Shown: in pieces, positions 52,311-63,818 of the stretch | How positions within the stretch are numbered: the stretch's first letter is position 1 | Layout of the letters: each line of letters begins with the position of its first letter | NCBI RefSeq assembly: GCF_901709675.1 | Contig: NC_051097.1 | Span: forward strand, 565,039 to 629,038 | Source of the DNA: Syngnathus acus | Lineage: Eukaryota > Chordata > Actinopteri > Syngnathiformes > Syngnathidae | Direction: 5' to 3' | DNA length: 64,000 nucleotides | Program-made: the position numbers and the translations under genes | The notes under the pieces: generated by a model | What the model was told of the DNA's origin: nothing | What the model saw: only the letters and a program-made list of their open reading frames with translations | Databases searched by the model: none

Positions 52311-52937
52311 ATGTGAAAAATGGCAAATATAAAGTTTGTTTTCTAAATTCCAAGTTTCAAGTTCCAAAAATTACAAGCTTGGAGCAGACTAGAAGTAGCT
52401 TGAAACGGCCTTTTAGCGGGAAAAAACAACCGTCTTTTTCCATGTATAATGCGCAAAATGTAACTAATTTATTGTCCTAAAATCTGGGGTGCGCATTTTA
52501 CATGGGTACAACAATTTTTGAAGAAAATCTCCCTCGAAATAAAACTTGAAATCACCTTTTTTCTTGTTTGTTGTCAATCGCGCATCGCATTCAGCCATCC
52601 TGTTCAACACACTTAGTCAGTAAAATTCATAATTTACGACATCGTTTGATGCGATGGTGCAATCCTTGATGGTGTGTTATTGTCAAATACTGTTTGTTTT
52701 TTAATCTCCATCGCAGACCGGATATCATACGGAGGCCGCCATGACAGTATGCGCAGAACGGATGCGCAAGACACGTCAATCGCGCATCGCATTCAGCCAT
52801 CCTGCCCAACACACTTAGTAGTCAGTAAAATTCATAATTGACGACACATCGTTTGACGCGATGGTGCAATCCTTGATGGTGTGTTATTGTCAAATATTGT
52901 TTGTTTTTTAATCTCCATCGCAGACCGGATATCATAC
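52311..52937. repeat. Right copy of the ~625-bp direct repeat
   Basis: Begins ATGTGAAAAATGGC directly after the L2 (ATT)n tail and continues past the repeat end into GGAGGCAGTATCACTGCGC, the rest of the MITE. It carries a second copy of a BEL LTR piece. Confidence 0.92.
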
Positions 52938-53041
52938 GGAGGCAGTATCACTGCGCATGCACACTATGGATCCGATGCGCAGAACGGATGCGCAAGACAC
53001 GTCAGCTATTTAATGAGCGAGAGTTCAGTTTAATTAGCAGT
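52430..53041 (+). mobile_element. MITE family A, right end lost
   Basis: Starts ACCGTCTTTTTCCATGTATA, has a tandem duplicated inner block (CAATCGCGCATCGCATTCAG at about 52577 and 52778) and the leader GTTCAGTTTAATTAGCAGTT, then breaks off into BEL pol. The break coincides with the missing BEL 3' half, so one deletion may explain both. Confidence 0.75.
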
Positions 53042-53054
53042 TTCATCAAATTGG

Positions 53055-53912
53055 TTAAGAGAGAACACATTGTGTGAGCAAACTCTTCAGCTTCAGGAAC
53101 CAGGCAATGGCTCTTCTGAGTTTATTCCAAGTGGAGAAGTAATTCAGCAACACACTAGTTGGATCATGGTGACTAGCTAACGTGGCATGTACTTGAACTT
53201 CTCTTCTCAACTCTGAGTCATCTGGAGGAATAGCAAGGTCGACAGGTACGTTGGGCCAGTGCTGGGTTAAGTCTTTCAAGAATTTGGGACCATTGATCCA
53301 GTTGTTGCTTTTCAGAAAGTCTGCAGTGTTTAATCCGCGTGACGCATAGTCTGCTGGGTTCAATTTTCCAGGAATGTGTTTCCACTGTGATACATCAGAC
53401 CTGCTTCTGATTGCATTTACACGATTCGCAACGAACGTGTGAAATCGTCTATTGTCATTCTGTATGTATTTTAACACAGTCGTACTGTCTGTCCAAAACA
53501 CGGATGGTTCCAGGTCCATTTTTAATTCATCTACAAGCATCCGTTCTACACGAACTGCCAGCACTGCAGCAGTCAGCTCCAGATGTGGGGTTGTCATAAA
53601 TTTCCACGGTGCCACTCTTGATTTCCCCTTCACAAACTTCACATGTACCTGCTCCTTACTGCTGACCAACCTCAGATACGTCACCATGCCATATTCTACT
53701 TCACTTGCATCGCAAAAGTGGTGCAATTGTGCATGTTCAACTTTTCCAAAGTTCTTTGGTTTGAAACTGCGGGTAATGTTGAAGGCTGTGAGAGTCCTAA
53801 GGCTATGCAGCCAACGTTTCCAGGATTGTGCATGAGTGTTCGGTATGTCTTCGTCCCAGGTAAGGTTCAGCCTGCAAAGTTCCTGCAGCAGATGTTTTGC
53901 TGGAAAAGTCAC
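53055..53912 (-). pseudogene. BEL/Pao RNase H region
   Basis: Contains LLQELCRLNLTWDEDIP, HHFCDASEVEYGMVTYLRLV (first Asp of RNase H), TPHLELTAAVLAVRVERM (Glu), FWTDSTTVLKYIQ (Asp), FVANRVNAIRSRSDVSQWKH and GKLNPADYASRGL. These match the RNase H and connection of BEL pol, which degrades template RNA. The frame closes in RRAIAWFLKLKSLL just where the integrase would begin. Confidence 0.85.
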
Positions 53913-53926
53913 TGGGGCAAGAAATC

Positions 53927-55165
53927 CTAGCGGGTCATAGATTGAACTAACCGTGGACAGGATGCCTCGCCTGGTGCATGGTTGTCCAGGTCTAGGTCCA
54001 AGTCCTTCACTCCCTTAGCCATTTCGCATTCAGGAATGTGGACCAGGACGTTTCGGCTGTTACTGGACCACTTGGTGAGATTGAAACCTCCTGCTGCGCA
54101 CAGAGCTTTCAACTCCTTGCACAGTTGAATGGCATCGGTCTCTGTATCCACGGACTTCAGCAAATCATCAACATAAAAGTTGAGGACTGTGTTCACTGCT
54201 TCAGCTGAAAAGCTGCCTTTGTTATCCTCCGCTGTCCTCTTTAAGGCATAACTGGCACAACTGGCTGATGATGTTGCTCCGAAGATATGCACTGTCATCC
54301 TGTATTCCATGAGAGACTGAGACATGTTTCCATCCTCCCACCACAAGAAGCGCAAAAAGTCAACATGCTCTGGTGGTATCTTCACCTGATAATACATCTT
54401 CTCTACATCTGCCAGTATGGCTACATTCCCATGACAGAAACGTAGCAGGACACCAATTAAGGAGTTTGTAAGATTTGGGCCCTTCAAGAGTTCATTGTTG
54501 AGAGATGTTCCTTGGTAAAATGCGGAGCAATCAAAAACCACTCGCAAGTTTCCTTTTTTGGGATGACGTACTCTATGGTGGGGTATGTACCAGCCTTTGC
54601 CATTCTGTATTGACTCTTCCTGTTTGGGTACGAGTTCAGCATGTCCACATTTCAACATGGTGTTCATGAACAATGCGTATTCTTCCCTAAAAATAGTGTT
54701 CCTTCCAAACTTGCGCTTCAAAGGCTCAGCCCGCTGCTCTGCCATCATACGGTTGTTGGGCATTCTGGGATGTCCTTTAGATGGCAGCGGCAATTGATAG
54801 TGTCCATCTTGTACTTTGAGGTGTTCATTATGTTTAGAAATCTCAGATCCTCTTTCTTCCTTTTCATATGCACTCTCCGGAAAGTCATGGTTGAGTTGCT
54901 GCACCAGAAGGTCACGTACAATTTCCACAGAAATCCGATTGGTATAAACATATGGCTTGCCTTGCTTACTCAGACTGTGCTCATCATGGAGGAGACCACT
55001 GACAACCCAGCCCAGCAGGGTTTTGGTTGCAAAAGGCCCATTGCCGTTGCTATTAATCACACTCCATGGCTCCATGAGTTTGGGCACATTTGTTCCAATC
55101 AAGAGATCGATGTCAGCATCAATGGTAGGCAGAAATACATCCTTCAAGTGTGGCCATTTCTTCAA
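53927..55165 (-). pseudogene. BEL/Pao reverse transcriptase
   Basis: The 412-codon open frame has DIDLLIGTNVPKLMEPWSV, GPFATKTLLGWVVSG, HHRVRHPKKGNLRVVFDCSA, LLRFCHGNVAILADVEKMYY (first catalytic Asp), the changed palm motif MTVHIFGATSSASCASYALK, and NFYVDDLLKSVDT (YVDD). The catalytic residues are intact. It is cut from the protease by an L2 fragment and from RNase H by a frameshift near 53920. Confidence 0.88.
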
Positions 55166-55380
55166 ATCCTTCTGCTTTGGTATGTGGTCTTTGCTGACTG
55201 GAATTTATTTCTGTGTGTAAACATCGGGCAATCCATAGAAACATTTCCCTTCCAGACTGCTTACTTCTAAGCCGCTGACGACGATGCTGGTGGGTTTTTC
55301 TTGACCCATAGTTCGCAAAAGGATCCTGTGATTTCTTCCTCTTGTATTTAGTCGTCGTCGGTGACTCTCAGTGCGAAATG

Positions 55381-56783
55381 TAATAATAATAATAATAATA
55401 ATTCATTAAATTTGTATAGCGCTTTTCAAAAACCCAAAGACGCTTACAGGTAACAAGGCAAAGACATACATGAGGGGAGGGGGACGGGGAAGAAACAATC
55501 GGATAAAATTAAGAAGAGGAAACCAGTTATGGGTAGGGGAGGTCATGAGCTTGGGAGAAGAGGTAAGTTTTTAAACGGGACTTAAATATGGGGAGTGTGG
55601 GTGAGTCACAGACAGACTGAGGGAGAGAGTTCCAGAGTCGGGGTGATGTGCAGGAGAAGGCTCTGTCACCGAAGGATTTGAGTTTAGATTTTGGGACTGT
55701 CAGACGTGAAGTATTGGAGGATCGGAGGGGACGGTTGGGGCAGTAGGGGACAAGGAGGTCGGATAGGTAAGTGGGAGCCAGGTGGTGAAGGGCTTTGAAG
55801 GTGAGGAGGAGTATCTTGAAAATGATATGCTCCTTAATGGGGAGCCAGTGAAGAGAGCGGAGAACAGGAGTGATGTGTTCACGGGACCGGGTGTGGGTAA
55901 GGAGGCGGGCAGCAGAGTTTTGGACTAGTTGAAGTCTATGGAGTGAGTGAGCAGTGATTCCAGTGAGAAGGGAGTTGCAGTAGTCAAGCCGGGATGAGAT
56001 GAAGGCGTGGATGAGAGATTCAGCGGCAGGGAGAGAAAGGCAGTGCCGGATTTTGGCGATGCGTCGGAGGTGGAAGTAGGAGGTCTTGACAACTGAGCTA
56101 ACATGAGGTTGAAAGGACAGTGTGGGGTCAAAAATAACGCCAAGGTTGCGTGCCAGAGGGGAGGGAGTGATGTTTGATGAGTCAATGGTGAGTGTGATGG
56201 ATCCAGTTTTATTAAGGGAGGATTTAGTGCCTATGAGGGGAGCTCTGTTTTGTCACTGTTGAGTTTGAGAAAGTTGTGGGTCAGCCATGCTTTTATTGTA
56301 GAGATGCAGGTTTCAAAATGGGTGAGGGAAGGGTTACGGGTTGGTGTCGTACGTATATAGATCTGGGTGTCATCAGCGTAGCAGTGGAAGTCCAGATTGA
56401 GTTTGCGGATGACAGTACCAAGGGGAAAGAGGTAACAGATGAATAGGAGGGGGCCATGAACTGAGCCTTGGGGGACCCCTTGTGTAACTGGGGAGAGGAT
56501 GGATGTGTGACCGGAGAGAGAGATGAACTGGTTTCTGTTGGTGAGGTAGGAGGTGAGCCAGTCGAGTGCAGTGCCCTCAACACCTAGTTGGCGCAGCCTT
56601 TGGAGTAGGATGGAATGGTTCACAGTGTCAAAGGCTGCGCTAAGGTCAAGTAGTAGTAGGATGTTGAGGGCACCAGAGTCTGCAGAAATGAGGAGATCGT
56701 TGGTGACTTTAACTAGAGCTGTTTCAGTGCTGTGAAGTGGGCGGAATCTGGACTGGAAGGGTTCATAGAGGTTGTTGGACTGG
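55381..56783 (-). mobile_element. 5'-truncated L2 LINE inside BEL pol
   Basis: The TSD AATG lies at 55377-55380 and 56784-56787. The minus strand starts CCAGTCCAACAACCTCTATG and ends with the same tail as the L2 at 39990 (AAAGCGCTATACAAATTTAA, then ATT repeats). It is 95% or more similar to 42950-44669 without the SINE, so it is the same L2 subfamily. Confidence 0.9.
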
Positions 56784-57103
56784 AATGTGGCGGAGCTGCC
56801 TGGATCAAGGAATGCATATGTCTGGACAACATGGTTGGACTTACTCAGCTTCACTTGAACGGGTACAATAGCTAATGTGCAGTGATCGTCACTAGATCCA
56901 ATGCTTCCATTTTCCAGTGAGACCAATCCACTATTTATTGCCATTTCAGATCCACTGGGGTTCCCCTTGTGGTCTGTGATTCCATCATCTGTCCTTTGAA
57001 TATGCAGTATGTCTGGATGCCTTTTAGAACACACAGAACAAGTAAGGCGCCGTTTACAATCTTTGCTCAAGTGGCCCTTTACCAAAACGGCCAAAATAGA
57101 CAC
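56231..57103 (-). pseudogene. Chimeric frame: BEL zinc finger/protease fused to L2 RT
   Basis: The first ~108 codons are BEL: GHLSKDCKRRLTCSVCSKRH (zinc knuckle part) and VQTYAFLDPGSSATF (aspartic protease start). At 56783 the frame passes straight into L2 RT codons (QSNNLYEPFQSRFRPLHSTE) and continues through [31 protein letters not shown] and CYADDTQIY before stopping at LPS. The fusion follows from the L2 landing in frame and sense. No start codon or promoter for it is evident. Confidence 0.8.
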
Positions 57104-57416
57104 CTTTTCTCTTCAATATTTCAACACGTTCTTCATGTGTCTTAGAGAGCAACTCTTTACATGAAGTCAATGAATGCGTTTCATTACAAATTGCACAACT
57201 GCTTGTAACAGGAGACTTGTTATTAGCAGATTGTTGCTTGGGGACATCATTTTTGGCAGAGGCGGAAGTATTTGCCACAGCAGTTACAAAACTACCTTTG
57301 CTTTTAAATGGAAGCTTGGAATCTGATGTGGGTTTAGGTTGCAAGAACTTCTTTGTGGAAAGTGGCTGTTGGATGTCACCAAAGAGGATCTTGCATGATC
57401 CTGGCATGTCTTTCAA
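57054..57416 (-). pseudogene. BEL gag C-terminal zinc-finger linker
   Basis: A Lys/Ser-rich linker, then SCAICNETHSLTSCKELLSK, a CxxC-H-C knuckle common in BEL/Pao gag-pol, and EERVEILKRKGVYFGRFGKG. The next frame continues with the second knuckle. A frameshift occurs at about 57055. Confidence 0.75.
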
Positions 57417-59083
57417 TAAAGATAACTAGGTCAGAAAAAGTAGCCTTGGTTTGTCTCTGCGCCATGATGTCAAATGCTCTTGACCGCCATCTTTCCCTCA
57501 ACTTAATAGGAAGCTTTGAGACAAGAAGCCTGAGGTTAGAGGGTAGACTAAGCTTGCAGACTTCGAGACAGGTTGCAGCATGCTCGAAGGAAGAGTGCAT
57601 AACTGTACAATGCCTTTCCGTCTTCTGCCTTAATGGTGCTCCAGTTCATGGCTTTCTCCATGTACGCATTAGTGAGCTTTATCTTGTCACCATAATGGTA
57701 CTCCAGCAATCGTTTAGCCTCTGCATACCCATCACCAGCACTCATATGCAAACAGCTTCTCACCAGTTCTTTTGATTGGCCAGAAGTGTTTTGCTCCAGG
57801 TAATACAAGCGGTCTTGATTACTTATGGCCTTATTTTCAATTCCATGCACGAATGCTTGCATAAAAGGCCTAAAGTTCAAAGGTTCCCCATCAAAAACAG
57901 GTATATCCCTCGTGGGAAACAACGATAACCGCTGTTGCTGCATAAAGAGGTTTGCAATGTCACTTAAACCGCTATTTGTAATTGGCTGTGCAGAGTGTGA
58001 GGTTAGATTAGCTGCTGCAGTCATGAGGGCAGGGGTGGCTACTACCACAGTGGGAGCAGAGGTAACTGCTACTATATTGGGAGTGGAAGCAGCAGCTGTA
58101 GGAATGGAAGGGGCTGCTACACCGGCTGTTATGGAGGTGTCAGCTGTAGTCTGAGGTTGCTTAGAAGGTAATTGGTAGGGGAATTGGGTTTGTCTTTGTG
58201 CTGTAAGCATTTGAAGAGGAGTCTTGGGGACAGTATGTATATTTGCATATTCAATTGAAATCTCCGGTTCTATATAAGTTTCCTTTACATTTTTTCCATG
58301 TGCCTCCAGGTAAGAAGTCATGCTATCCATGGGTTCTGATCGACAAACAGAGCCTCCTTTTATTCCTATTTGTTTTTCATAATTCTCCAAAACTTTCACT
58401 TTTGCGTTTGATGCAGCAATGTCAATTTCAATGGCGCTCTGTGCTATTTCACCTTGCAGTTGCAGCCTTTGCAGCTCAAGAGCGTGTTTTTTCTTAAGCC
58501 CAGCAGCACGTTTCAGAAGAGCTGCCTTTTCTGCTTCAACCTTTACACGAGCTGATGACAGTGATGATGCCCCTGATTTAGAAGAACTCCCTGACTTTCT
58601 GGATGTATTAGAAGCACTGTCCATAGGGGTGATAACAGGTAATGTCTGAAACAGACTGCCTTTGAATGTCTGTGCATTTTCAAGAAAATATAAGAAATAC
58701 TTCTTTTTTGGTTCATACCATTGGACATGATCATCTTGCCTTTCATAACCAGCCAACATGTCTTGCACCAACACATGAGCTTTGTCAAATTCATCCAGTG
58801 CATCAATAAGATCTTTAATGCCTTTGTCCATATCAGCAACGCTGGCATTATCCATAAATTGCTTTAACTCATTTTGTTTTCTTGTGCAAAAACTCAGTTT
58901 TCCCTTTCGGGTTGCAATGTGCTGCCTCAACAGCTGTTCAGCCATGATTTGCACATTAACATCATCTGTGTGAGAATCAGCAACTTCAACTTCAGGTGAC
59001 TCAGACCGAGAGATCTTCAAACAATTTCGATTATAGTGATGATAACACCGGAAATTCCATTTCAATGCAAGGACGTGTTCCAA
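57376..59083 (-). pseudogene. BEL/Pao gag
   Basis: The main frame (57548-59083, 511 codons): charged N-terminal half with AEQLLRQHIATRKGKLSFCT and a coiled coil (AEKAALLKRAAGLKKKHALE, ~190-210), then an Ala/Thr/Pro-rich linker, and a conserved C-terminal domain with PVFDGEPLNFRPFMQAF, RLYYLEQNTSGQSKELVRSC, YAEAKRLLEYHYGDKIKLTN (DUF1759-like). It continues in a second frame (57376-57600) with SNLRLLVSKLPIKLRERW. Gag forms the particle. One frameshift near 57560. Confidence 0.85.
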
Positions 59084-59207
59084 AATCCAGTATATCCAAG
59101 TGTGTGGCTACACACAATTCAAATAAATCCACATTCCACTGTCAAACAAATCCTATTTCAAGTTGAGTTTCCATGTTTTAAGCACTTCATGATAGTTTTT
59201 TACTTAA

Positions 59208-59809
59208 TGTGAGTGTCAGTTTCAGTTCAGTTTAAATTTCAAAGGTTAGATGTTGTATAGTTCTTGTCACACGCTTATCTTAAAACACTGTGTACAGCTG
59301 TTGCTCATACCCTTTTGAAGGTGGAGGTAGAATCTCCAAAATGGAGGCAAGCAGGCATGCAGGCCGCGGGAGAGAGGCAATGGCAGGCAGGCAAAGGCGG
59401 TAGGCCAAGCAAGGAAAGGGAGGAGGGGGAATGGCAGGCAGGCAAACAGGTGGCACACAGGTACAAATCCAAATTGTTTGTAATCCAACTAAGGTTTCAA
59501 CATAAAGGGTTCCAAGAAGTAAACTAAAGTTTGTTTTCTAAATTCCAAGTTTCAAGTTCCAAAAATTACAAGCTTGGAGCAGACTAGAAGTAGCTTGAAA
59601 CGGCCTTTTAGCGGTAAAAAACTATGTCACTACTATCTTCCTTCTTTGTCTAACTGAGACTGACTACCAAGTGGGAGCAGCCTATTTCCCTGATCAGGTG
59701 ACTGATCAGGTGACCAAAGGCTTTGTCAAATAAAAGTCCATGGCCCAAGGCCAGCGAATCTTAAACAAAAATAAGAATTTAAGCTAAGGAAACTAAATTG
59801 GCTCCAACA
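59208..59809 (-). repeat. BEL 5' LTR, complete (602 bp)
   Basis: Ends TGTGAGTG...CTCCAACA on the plus strand. It contains an AGGCAGGCAGG-rich stretch, TGATCAGGTGACTGATCAGG direct repeats (59692-59714) and AATAAAAG near 59729. The promoter would act leftwards. No convincing primer-binding site was seen just inside it. Confidence 0.88.
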
Positions 59810-59814
59810 GTTCC

Positions 59815-60717
59815 GACTAGACATAGTCGGACTTGCCTCCACACACAGTTTGGGTTCTGGTACAAGCCTTCTCGAGAGGGCCTGGACTCTCTTTCACTTT
59901 GTAGTTGCCCACGGTGAGAGGCGTCGAGCAGGTGTGGGTATAGTACTTATTGCCCCCCAGCTGGGCGCCTGCACATTGGGGTTCGCCCCGGTGAACAAGA
60001 GGGTAGCCTCCCTCCGCCTTCGGGTGGGGGCACGGGTCCTGACTGTTGTTTGTGTCTATGCACCAAACAGCAGCTCAGAGTACCCACCCTTTTTGGAGTC
60101 GCATTTGAGAAGTGCTGGAGAGCGCTCCTTCTGGGGACTCCATCATTGTACTGGGTGACTTCAATGCTCACGTGGGCAATGACAGTGAGACCTGGAAGGG
60201 CGTGATTGAGAGGAACGGCCCCCCCGATCTGAACCCGAGCGGTGTTCTATTGGAATTCTGTGCTCGACACGGATTGTCAATAATGAACACCATGTTCAAG
60301 CATAAGGGTGTCCATGTGTGCACTTGGCACCAGGACACCCTAGGCCGCAGTTTGATGATCGACTTTGTAGTCGTGTCATCGGATTTGCGGCCGCATGTTT
60401 TGGACACTCGGGTGAAGAGAGGGGCGGAGCTGTCAACCGATCACCACCTGGTGGTGGGTTGGCTCCGATGGTGGGGGAAGATGCCGGGCCGACCTGGCAG
60501 GCCCAAACGTACTGTGAGGGTCTGCTGGGAACGTCTGGCAGAATCCCCTGTCAGGAAGAGCTTCAACTCCCACCTCCGGCAGAGCTTTTCCCACGTCCTG
60601 GAGGAGGTGGCGGACATTGAGTCCGAGCGGAACATGTTCCGCGCCTCCATTGTTGAGGCAGCCGACCGGAGCTGTGGCCGTAAGGTCGTTGGTGCCTGTC
60701 GTGGCGGCAATCCCTGA
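59815..60717 (+). pseudogene. Rex3 endonuclease
   Basis: Continues from EAEKF with RLDIVGLASTHSLGSGTSLL, then RAGVGIV and VLTVVCVYAPNSSSEYP (Tyr block). After a frameshift near 60110 it gives [20 protein letters not shown] (Asp-Asn), [20 protein letters not shown] and [17 protein letters not shown] (Asp-His). This is an APE endonuclease that nicks the target. The N-terminal Asn/Glu blocks are split by the BEL insertion. A stop at 60715 breaks the link to RT. Confidence 0.85.
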
Positions 60718-60735
60718 AACCGCTGATAGACACCG

Positions 60736-61590
60736 GTGGTAAGGGATGCCGTCAAGCTGAAGAAGGAGTCCTATCAGGCCGTTTTGGCCTGCGGGACTCC
60801 GGAGGCTGCTGACAGGTACCGGATGGTCAAGCAGAACGCGGCTTCGGCGGTTGCTGACGCAAAAACCCAGGCATGGGAGGAGTTTGGCGAGGCCATGGAG
60901 AGTGACTTCCGGACGGCTTTGAGGAAATTCTGGTCCACCATCCGGCGTCTCAGGAGGGGGAAGCAGTGCACCGTCAACACTGTTTACAGTGGAGATGGCG
61001 TGCTGCTGACCTCGACTCGGGATGTCGTGAGTCAGTGGGGAGAATACTTCGAAGACCTCCTCAATTCCACTTACACGCCTTCCATTGTGGAAGCAGGGCC
61101 TGGAGACTCCGAGGCGGACTCTCCAATCTCTGGGGTTCAAGTCACTGAGGTAGTTAAAAAACTACTCGGTGGCAAGGCCCCAGGGGTGGATGAGATCCGC
61201 CCAGAGTTCTTAAACGCTCTGGATGTTGTGGGGCTGTCATGGCTGACACGCCTCTACAACATTGCGTGGACATCGGATTGGCAGACCGGGGTGGTGGTTC
61301 CCCTCTTTAAGAAGGGGAACCGGAGGGTGTGTTCCATTTACAGGGGAATCACACTCCTCAGCCTCCCTGGTAAGGTCTATTCAGGGGTGCTGGAGGGGAG
61401 GGTCCGTCGGGAGGTCAAACCTCGGATTCAGTGTGACTTTCGTCCTGGCCGTGGAACAGTGGACCAGCTCTACACTCTCGGCAGGATCCTCGAGGGGGCA
61501 TGGGAGTTCGTTCAACCAGTCCACATGTGTTTTGTGGACTTGGAGAATGCGTTCGACCGTGTCCCTCGGGAGGTTCTGTGGAGGGTGCTT
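60736..61590 (+). pseudogene. Rex3 RT fingers/palm, first part
   Basis: Linker, then KKLLGGKAPGVDEIRPEFLN, WQTGVVVPLFKKGNRRVC, YRGITLLSLPGKVYSGVL, CDFRPGRGTVDQLYTL, and CFVDLENAFDRVPREVLWRV (first catalytic Asp; Glu where Lys is usual). It is cut after codons for LWRVL by the hAT. Confidence 0.87.
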
Positions 61591-62748
61591 TAGAGATGCA
61601 CCGATCCGACTTTTTCAGTTTCGATACCGATACCGATGCCGTGGCTTTGCGTATTGGTCGATACCCGATACCGATCCGATATTATGGTTGACTTAACAAG
61701 CTACATACCTCTACATGTGGAACAGAAAAGACTAAAGGCAATGGCATCAGGCATGACTACACAGTTCATTCCTAAGACAAAATGTAACAAGATAAAGCAG
61801 ATTAATGCAATGAACTATTTATTTGTAACAAAAATTGTGCAACAGCAGCAATAAAGTGTATCAGCATTTAAATTCAAGTAAATTAGGATACAAACTTCTT
61901 AAAAAAAAAAAAAATACAAATGTTGCAGCTGAAACTGCACTGGGCAAATATAGAAAGGGTGATCAAGCACACAGTAACCAAATATTAAAATAAATAGTAA
62001 ACATGTAAACATTAGGTGCCGTTCCACACCACCAGTTGATGCTCTAAATCAGCGGTGGCCAACCCGCGGCTCGCGAGCCGCATGCGGCTCTTTGCCGGGT
62101 TTCATGCGGCTCTTTTACGTTCGCTTCGGGGGGGGAGGGGTTGTGTTAATGGGACGTCAAACGCTGCGCGTTCGCTTCGCTTCGGGGGGGGGGGGGGGGG
62201 TTTGGTAATGGCACGTCAAACGCTGCGTGTTCGCTTCGGGGGGGTTGTGGCTCTTTGCGGTACACAGTAAAAAATGTGGCTCTTAGTCTCTGACTGGTTG
62301 GCCACCCCTGCTCTAAATGCTCATTTAAGCAGCAATGAGAAGTGCTCCCTGAAAACAAGCTCTGCTTAGTACTTAGTACTAGTACTATAACTGGCAGTAC
62401 TACCACCACCCCTGGCAACATTAGCTTTGCAGACATTACAAACTGCCAGCGAGCTAGTTGGCGTGTTCAGTTTAAAGTACCTCCACACAGCTGACTCTTT
62501 CGTTCGCTCCATGTTTGCGTTTGTTTAGAAAACTCTCGTGGCATGCGGCACACGTGCTGCTGACGTATGACGTAGCCCGCGTCCCGCGGCACACGTGCTG
62601 CTGACGTATGACGTAGCCCGCCCCGCGTCCCAATAGATTAAGGAAAGGATCGTCTCACAGATCGGCTGCATTTTCCGATACCCGATCTATCAATTTTGTT
62701 GATATCGGGGCCGATATCCGATCCAGATATCGGATCGGTGCATCTCTA
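61591..62748. mobile_element. hAT element (TAGAGATGCACCGATCCGA ends) in Rex3
   Basis: Inverted ends TAGAGATGCACCGATCCGA and TCGGATCGGTGCATCTCTA with the perfect 8-bp TSD GGGTGCTT (61583-61590 and 62749-62756). Subterminal CGATACCGATACCGAT-type repeats near both ends. No transposase frame. A tandem GGCACACGTGCTGCTGACGT (62547 and 62589) is internal. It contains another hAT. Confidence 0.95.
62050..62310. mobile_element. Small hAT element (GGTGGCCAACC ends) nested in the hAT
   Basis: Ends CAGCGGTGGCCAACC and GGTTGGCCACCCCTG, with the perfect TSD CTCTAAAT (62042-62049 and 62311-62318). 261 bp, G-rich with repeated GTTCGCTTCGGGGGGG and ATGCGGCTCTTT. A fragment of the same family is at 31219. Confidence 0.95.
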
Positions 62749-63810
62749 GGGTGCTTCGGGAGTACGGGGTGCCGAGCCAACTGATAAGGGCGGTTCGGTC
62801 CTTGTATCACCGATTCCAGAGTTTGGTCCGCGTTTCCGGCAGTAAGTCAGATTCGTTCCCAGTGAGGGTTGGACTCCGCCAAAGCTGCCCTTTGTCACCG
62901 ATTCTGCTCATCATTTTTATGGACAGAATTTCTAGGCGCAGCCGAGGCGTTGAGGGTGTTTGGTTTGGGGACCTCAGCATAGCGTCTCTGCTTTTTGCAG
63001 ACGACGTGGTGCTGTTGACTTCTTCAAGCCGTGATCTCCAGCTCTCACTGGAGCAGTTCGCAGCCGAGTGTGAAGCGGTCGAGATGAGGGTCAGCACCTC
63101 CAAATCGGAGTCCATGGTCCTCGGTCGGAAAAGTGTGGAATGCCCTCTCCGGATCGGGGATGAGATCCTGCCCCAAGTGGAGGAGTTCAAGTATCTTGGG
63201 GTCTTGTTCACGAGTGAGGGCAGGATGGAGCGCAAGATCAACAGGCGGATTGGTGCAGCGTCTGCAGTAATGCGGACTCTGTACCAGTCCGTCGTGGTGA
63301 AGAGAGAGCTGAGCCAAAAGGCAAAGCTCTCAATTTACCGGTCGATTTACGCTCCTACCCTCACCTATGGTCACAATCTATGGGTCGTGACCGAAAGAAC
63401 GAGATCCCGGATACAAGCGGCCGAAATGAGTTTCCTCCGCAGGGTGTCCGGGCTCTCCCTTAGAGATAAGGTGAGAAGTTCGGTCATCCGGGAGAGACTC
63501 TGAGTAGAGGCGCTGCTCCTCCACGTTGAGAGGAGCCAGATGAGGTGGCTCGGGCATCTCATCAGGATGCCTCCTGGACGCCTCCCTGGGGAGGTGTTCC
63601 GGGCATGTCCCACCGGTAGAAGACCCCGTGGACGACCCAGGATGCGCTGGAGAGACTCTGTCTCTCGGCTGGGCTGGGAACGCTTTGGGATCCCCCGGGA
63701 TGAGCTGAATGAAGTGGCTGGGGAGAGGGAAGTCTGGGAGTCCCTCCTAAAGCTGCTGCCCCCGCGACCCGACCCTGGGTAAGCGGAAGAAAATGGATGG
63801 ATGGATGGAA
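62749..63810 (+). pseudogene. Rex3 RT, second part, and 3' end
   Basis: Resumes at LREYGVPSQLIRAVRSLYHR (the TSD supplies the first codons), then FPVRVGLRQSCPLSPILL, SLLFADDVVLLTSSSRDL (FADD 62994-63005), STSKSESMVLGRK, EFKYLGVLFTSEGRMERKIN, LTYGHNLWVVTERTRSRI, a frame break at 63500, and RWLGHLIRMPPGRLPGEVFR ending PPRPDPG. Short 3' UTR GTAAGCGGAAG, then ATGG repeats. Apart from the insertions it is fairly well preserved. Confidence 0.88.
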
Positions 63811-63818
63811 TCTTTCAC

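Larger units (their letters stand above)
47505..59809 (-). mobile_element. BEL/Pao LTR retrotransposon, with nested insertions
   Basis: The 5-bp TSD GTTCC lies at 47500-47504 and 59810-59814. LTRs: 59208-59809 (5' in element sense) and 47505-48066 (partial). On the minus strand: gag (57548-59083), zinc-finger/protease region (56784-57416), RT (53927-55165), RNase H (53055-53912). Integrase and the rest of the 3' LTR are deleted between about 53040 and the MITE. Insertions: a 142-bp element, MITE A, L2 48572-52310 and L2 fragment 55381-56783. Confidence 0.9.
46992..63810 (+). mobile_element. Rex3 (RTE-type) LINE, near full length, in three pieces
   Basis: Flanked by the TSD TCTTTCAC (46984-46991 and 63811-63818). 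Pieces: 46992-47504 (5' region to endonuclease start), 59810-61590 (endonuclease to RT fingers), 62749-63810 (RT palm to the 3' end, GGGTAAGCGGAAGAAAATGG plus ATGG repeats). The 20 bases at 61279-61298 match what I remember as the standard Rex3 PCR primer, and 62881-62900 its partner. Most Rex3 copies are 5'-truncated; this one starts at TCCTCCGTGAGTCGTCACC. It lies in the derlin intron in sense orientation. Confidence 0.9.
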
